Of a stretch of 64,000 nt of DNA, positions 60,977 through 64,000 are shown piece after piece. Position 1 is the first letter of the stretch. Every line of letters begins with the position of its first letter. This DNA is from Penicillus capitatus (Eukaryota > Chlorophyta): NCBI GenBank assembly GCA_965649825.1, contig OZ287707.1, positions 248,001-312,000 of the forward strand, given 5' to 3'. Under the pieces are notes generated by a model. That model worked only from the letters and a program-made list of their open reading frames with translations. It made no database searches and was not told where the DNA came from. The position numbers and the translations under genes are program-made.

Positions 60977-61735
60977 GTGACGACGCAATGGGTTCATCTC
61001 AGGTCTCTGTCTTATTCTCATTTAACGGTTCATTCAATGCATGAGCTTGTTATTGGCTCTCTTTTTACCACTTTCAATCGATTCTGCTGGGATAGAGATT
61101 GATTTTGGTTATTGCTTTATGAGGACGATATCAGCAGATAAGCAGACGGGTAAAAGAGAGTCCACTGCGAGATATCTGTTATCTTGATAATCATGATAAT
61201 GATGATGAAGCCCCAGCATTACACACGGACCGTAATCCTTGTCACCTCTCTGTCGGGAACAGGTCTCCCACGAGCACCTACCTTCCCATTTCCAATTACC
61301 TACCTACTCAACAAAACTTTAAGTTTAGACGGAAGCGAACCCTCTGTTCAAAGATAAGGGGCACGAATTCTGAGAGTCCTGTGAAGAGATGATGCGTTCA
61401 TTAGGATGTGTGACTGTCTGATTTCCTGTTAGCTGCAATCGTGAATATCAAGATCTCTGGAAAGCGCTCCAGAGACTGGGGCATGTCTGTGGGTGGCTTT
61501 TGTGGAGACATGTCATTTCTCTCACTCTCTGACAACACCAGAAAAAATCTGCAATGTTCATTCTGTGCCTTTGTGGCTGGAATCTGGATTCCCCCTCGAA
61601 ACCTTGTCCTTGTTGTTGTTGTTGTCGCTGTGGAGCTCACCAGGGAAACCATTTCATTTGTCTGTATCCGAGATTTTAATGACGTGTCATTTAGCCGATT
61701 GCTGGTTTTGCAACGACGGATTGTCCGTTGTCGAA
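60977..61735. other. Intergenic
   Basis: No convincing gene. Overlapping ORFs at 61401-61880 (-) and 61441-61890 (+) mirror each other and include a GTT triplet run near 61612, so neither is credible as such. The first exon of MRT4 begins at 61736. Confidence 0.45.
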
Positions 61736-62774
61736 ATGCCTCGCAGCAGGAGAAGCAAACTAGGTACGTCGACACTGCGCCGCTCTCCACTAAGCACCTT
61801 TTCCCAGTGAGTCTCACCAAAACAAAGAAAAAAGGCCGCGAATGGAAGGACGACCTCATCGAACGCATCCGCCACGCCATATCCAGGTAGAACCGTCTCT
61901 CCCTTTGCCCTGTCCGTTGACACTGTCGTAGCTACGAACGGATCCTCGTCTTTCGCATTCACAACATGCGCACGGCAAAGTTCCAGGAACTGCGCGATCA
62001 GCTACGTGCTACGACACGGTATCATCTCTAACACGCTAATGGGCTGGACGAACAGTGTGACAGATTCTTGGTCTCGGCCAAAAGAGTGACCCAAGTCGCC
62101 ATGGGAAAGGACGAAACGAATGAATACACGCGTAATCTGCACCGTTTATCGCACATCCTCGAAGGAAACGTCGGTTTGATGTGCACCAACCTCTCCACTC
62201 CCGAAGTACATCTCAATGTGTGACATCGTGGATCGTGGCCAAATGCTTTGTTTTGTCAGGCAGTGGAGATTTTGGAGAATTTCACAACTGCCGATTTCGC
62301 CCGTGTGGGGGAAGAGGCTTCTGAAAATTTCTTCCTGAAACAGGGGCCTCTTGAGGGACCTTATGGACCGTTCCAACACACACTGGAACCCACGTTTCGC
62401 AACTATGGATTACCGACGCGGCTGAACCGTGGAGCCATCGAGCTACTTCGAGACTGCGAAGTGCCTTCCTTCATCGCACTCGATGCAATTTCATCACATA
62501 TGTGTCCTCAGGTGTGTCGTAAAGGACAAAAACTCGATGCCAATCAGGCCAATCTCCTGCGGCTGTTTGATAAGAAGATGTCACATTTCAGATTGCATCC
62601 CATTGCGTGCTTCGATAAAGGTGGTGATCGAATGCGCAGCCGCTTATGGTTTTGTGTCACATTTCGAATGAGTGCGTTCGTTTGTGTGTTTGTGCAGAGA
62701 CTTTGACGCTGTTGCCCAACTATAGACGCTGTGATTCTCCAGAGCATCGCGAAATGGAAGCGGAAGCGGCTTAG
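61736..62774 (+). CDS. MRT4: mRNA turnover/ribosome assembly factor MRT4, 7 exons
   Basis: CDS join(61736..61763, 61808..61886, 61932..62018, 62064..62217, 62260..62460, 62512..62620, 62698..62774), 244 aa in frame. It begins MPRSRRSKL-VSLTKTKKKG as in MRTO4. Then come RILVFRIHNMRTAKFQELR, RNLHRLSHILEGNVGLMCTN, DFARVGEEA, GPFQHTLEPTFRNYGLPTRL and RDCE-VCRKGQKLDANQANL. It is a uL10-like nucleolar protein occupying the P-stalk site on pre-60S particles before uL10/P0 replaces it. Introns are 42-77 nt. The intron at 62019-62063 ends with TGTGACAG. Every junction keeps family alignment, so the model is strong. Confidence 0.93.
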
Positions 62775-62913
62775 AATCGATGAAGAGCAGAAGACGAAGG
62801 AAGCGAACTCGATCAATGTACTAATTGTTCGGTACGGCATCATTAATGCCATCGTATCTGCTTCTTAAACTGGCGAGAACATTTCCCGTTCGCTGTAATA
62901 AGCTTTGCGCTAA

Positions 62914-63545
62914 ATGGAAGGTCAAGATTGGAACACCGTCGTCATTCGAAAGAAAAAACCGACCGGGCAACAGGCCAAGTCGAGCAGCACCGTCAACCAA
63001 GTCTCTCACTCGCCCTTGCGCAAAACGCATCGCGACGCCGATTTGTTTAGGCTTTTCGAACGGGTCAGGCACAGACCGTAAAGAAACGTAAGCTCGCCTT
63101 AGCGAAACGGAGTACTATCAACGGTAAGCGTGTGTACGTACAGACAATGCCGGGTCGAATCGCATGTCGACGAGCGGGGCCGGGAAAAGTGCCGTGAAGC
63201 TCGAGAACGAAACCGATGAGCTGAGCCGTAATCGCACATGCCTTGTCGCTTTCTGTCCTATCATTCTTTTCCAGACGAAACGGTGAGCTCCGATTTGAAG
63301 AAGACCATTCAACAGGCACGCATCGCCAAGAAGCTGACACAATCGCAGTTGGCTCAGGTGAGCGCAGCAACTCCCTGAGATAAATGCGTCAAGGACATGT
63401 CGTTTAGGCTATTAACGAGAAGCTCCAGGTGGTGCAGGATTACGAGAGCGGTAGGGCGATACCGAACGGCCAGATCCTGAACAAGCTGTCGCGGGTGTTG
63501 GGCGTCTCTCTGTCGAACAGAGGGAAGCCGAAACCAAAGAAATGA
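62914..63545 (+). CDS. MBF1: Multiprotein bridging factor 1 (MBF1/EDF1), 5 exons
   Basis: CDS join(62914..63000, 63051..63111, 63144..63227, 63275..63357, 63408..63545), 150 aa. It starts [20 protein letters not shown], the MBF1 N-domain. [10 protein letters not shown] follows, then the Cro/XRE helix-turn-helix ([36 protein letters not shown]) and [14 protein letters not shown]1 bridges transcription factors and TBP and also senses collided ribosomes. Intron 2 is either 32 nt (63112-63143) or, if GTAAGC at 63124 is the donor, only 20 nt; both keep the frame (150 or 154 aa). Confidence 0.93.
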
Positions 63546-63578
63546 CATGGTGGATAACTGGCAATCGCATTGTGTGTT

Positions 63579-64000
63579 TCACATACTAGCCATGTATACA
63601 GGCATGTCGACGATCATATTCAACTCCGCGTTCGCAAACACGCGTTCAAAGACTTCGTAACGGAGACCATCCTTGACATCTGCTTCCGTCAAGATCTTGT
63701 GAACGAGTGTGTCCATGTCTTCATCTGAGAGACAAGTGCCGCAGAGCTGCCGCAGGACGATCTGCAAATCGTCCCCCGATACGATTCCTAGAGAAGGTAA
63801 GTGAACATCGGTTGAGCATAAGAGTGAGCGATTGGACCGTCGCCGTCCACATCGAACAGCCGAAAGATGGACAAGGTTTTGACTTCGTGCGATGCTTTGG
63901 AGGAGAAAGGCGTCAGCAATCGACAGAACTCCATGAAATTCACACCATCAAACACCCGAACCTGCACGTCTGTTCCTCTCCTGTCCGAGGAGAGCGGTCC
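63579..64000 (-). CDS. Calcineurin-B-like EF-hand protein, 3' part (5' cut by window)
   Basis: CDS complement(join(63579..63787, 63838..>64000)). An upstream exon gives RVFDGVNFMEFCRLLTPFSS and the EF-hand loop DVDGDG, completed across a 50-nt intron to GIVSGDDLQIVLRQL. A second, weaker EF-hand (EADVKDGLRYEVFERVF) lacks several Ca2+ ligands. It ends MPVYMASM-stop. The layout resembles calcineurin B or CIB/CBL-type regulators that couple Ca2+ to a phosphatase or kinase; which of these cannot be decided without the N-terminus. The intron contains CTCACTCTTATG. It is convergent with MBF1, with 33 bp between stop codons. Confidence 0.72.

Noticed and set aside
61401-61890. Overlapping ~150-codon ORFs on both strands
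   Set aside because: They mirror each other and include a GTT triplet run. The real gene here is MRT4 from 61736, shown by its family alignment.

Overview
The window is nuclear DNA from a microbial eukaryote: about 25 protein genes on both strands, most of them cut by several very short spliceosomal introns (about 30 to 77 nt, GT-AG, one probable GC-AG), with intergenic gaps often under 100 bp. Gene content (MCM6, ribophorin I, TIM22-like, NUS1, MRT4, MBF1) excludes a prokaryote. A NIN-like RWP-RK factor, an ATH-type half-size ABCA transporter and two proteins resembling uncharacterised plant families point to an alga or another protist rather than an animal or fungus. I cannot name the species or supergroup from the sequence. 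No tRNA, rRNA or CRISPR array was recognised.

Region 1 (1-33.8 kb) is a dense housekeeping region. In order it holds a RecQ helicase end, an NLP/RWP-RK regulator (-), two hypothetical genes (-), a large helical protein (+), a plant-like unknown (-), a PRA1-like protein (+), a multi-pass membrane protein (-), the PP2A scaffold subunit A (+), an ABCA half transporter (-), peptide deformylase (+), OST subunit ribophorin I (+), MCM6 (+), NUS1/NgBR (-), folate dehydrogenase/cyclohydrolase (+), dUTPase (-), an intronless class V aminotransferase (-), NFU1 (-), V-ATPase subunit G (+), a PAP2/LPP phosphatase (+), a TIM22-like translocase (-) and two unrecognised genes. Where introns could be resolved, the spliced models close in frame and give lengths normal for their families (PP2A-A 590 aa, MRT4 244 aa, LPP 299 aa, V-ATPase G 111 aa).

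Region 2 (34.4-58.5 kb) is an accessory island. It contains three paralogous NLR-like STAND proteins, each with a shared roughly 500-aa helical N-terminal domain, a NACHT NTPase, HEAT repeats and a C-terminal cap of about 75 aa. The first (3215 aa) carries about 54 HEAT units. Of these, 8 plus 19 units are near-identical 37-aa (111-bp) repeats that differ mainly at a few clustered positions, and five consecutive units are duplicated exactly 888 bp apart. The other two (about 1286 and 1300 aa) have only about three degenerate units and lie as an inverted pair with homologous upstream DNA. Between them are a C2-domain class 3 lipase, a fragmentary ankyrin-like gene and an orphan ORF running into a 100-N assembly gap. 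By analogy with fungal NLRs that have homogenised, hypervariable repeats, I infer a repeat-diversified recognition receptor family. This is the most interesting system in the window.

Region 3 (59.6-64 kb) returns to housekeeping genes: a disordered basic protein, ribosome assembly factor MRT4, coactivator MBF1, and the 3' part of a calcineurin-B-like EF-hand gene.
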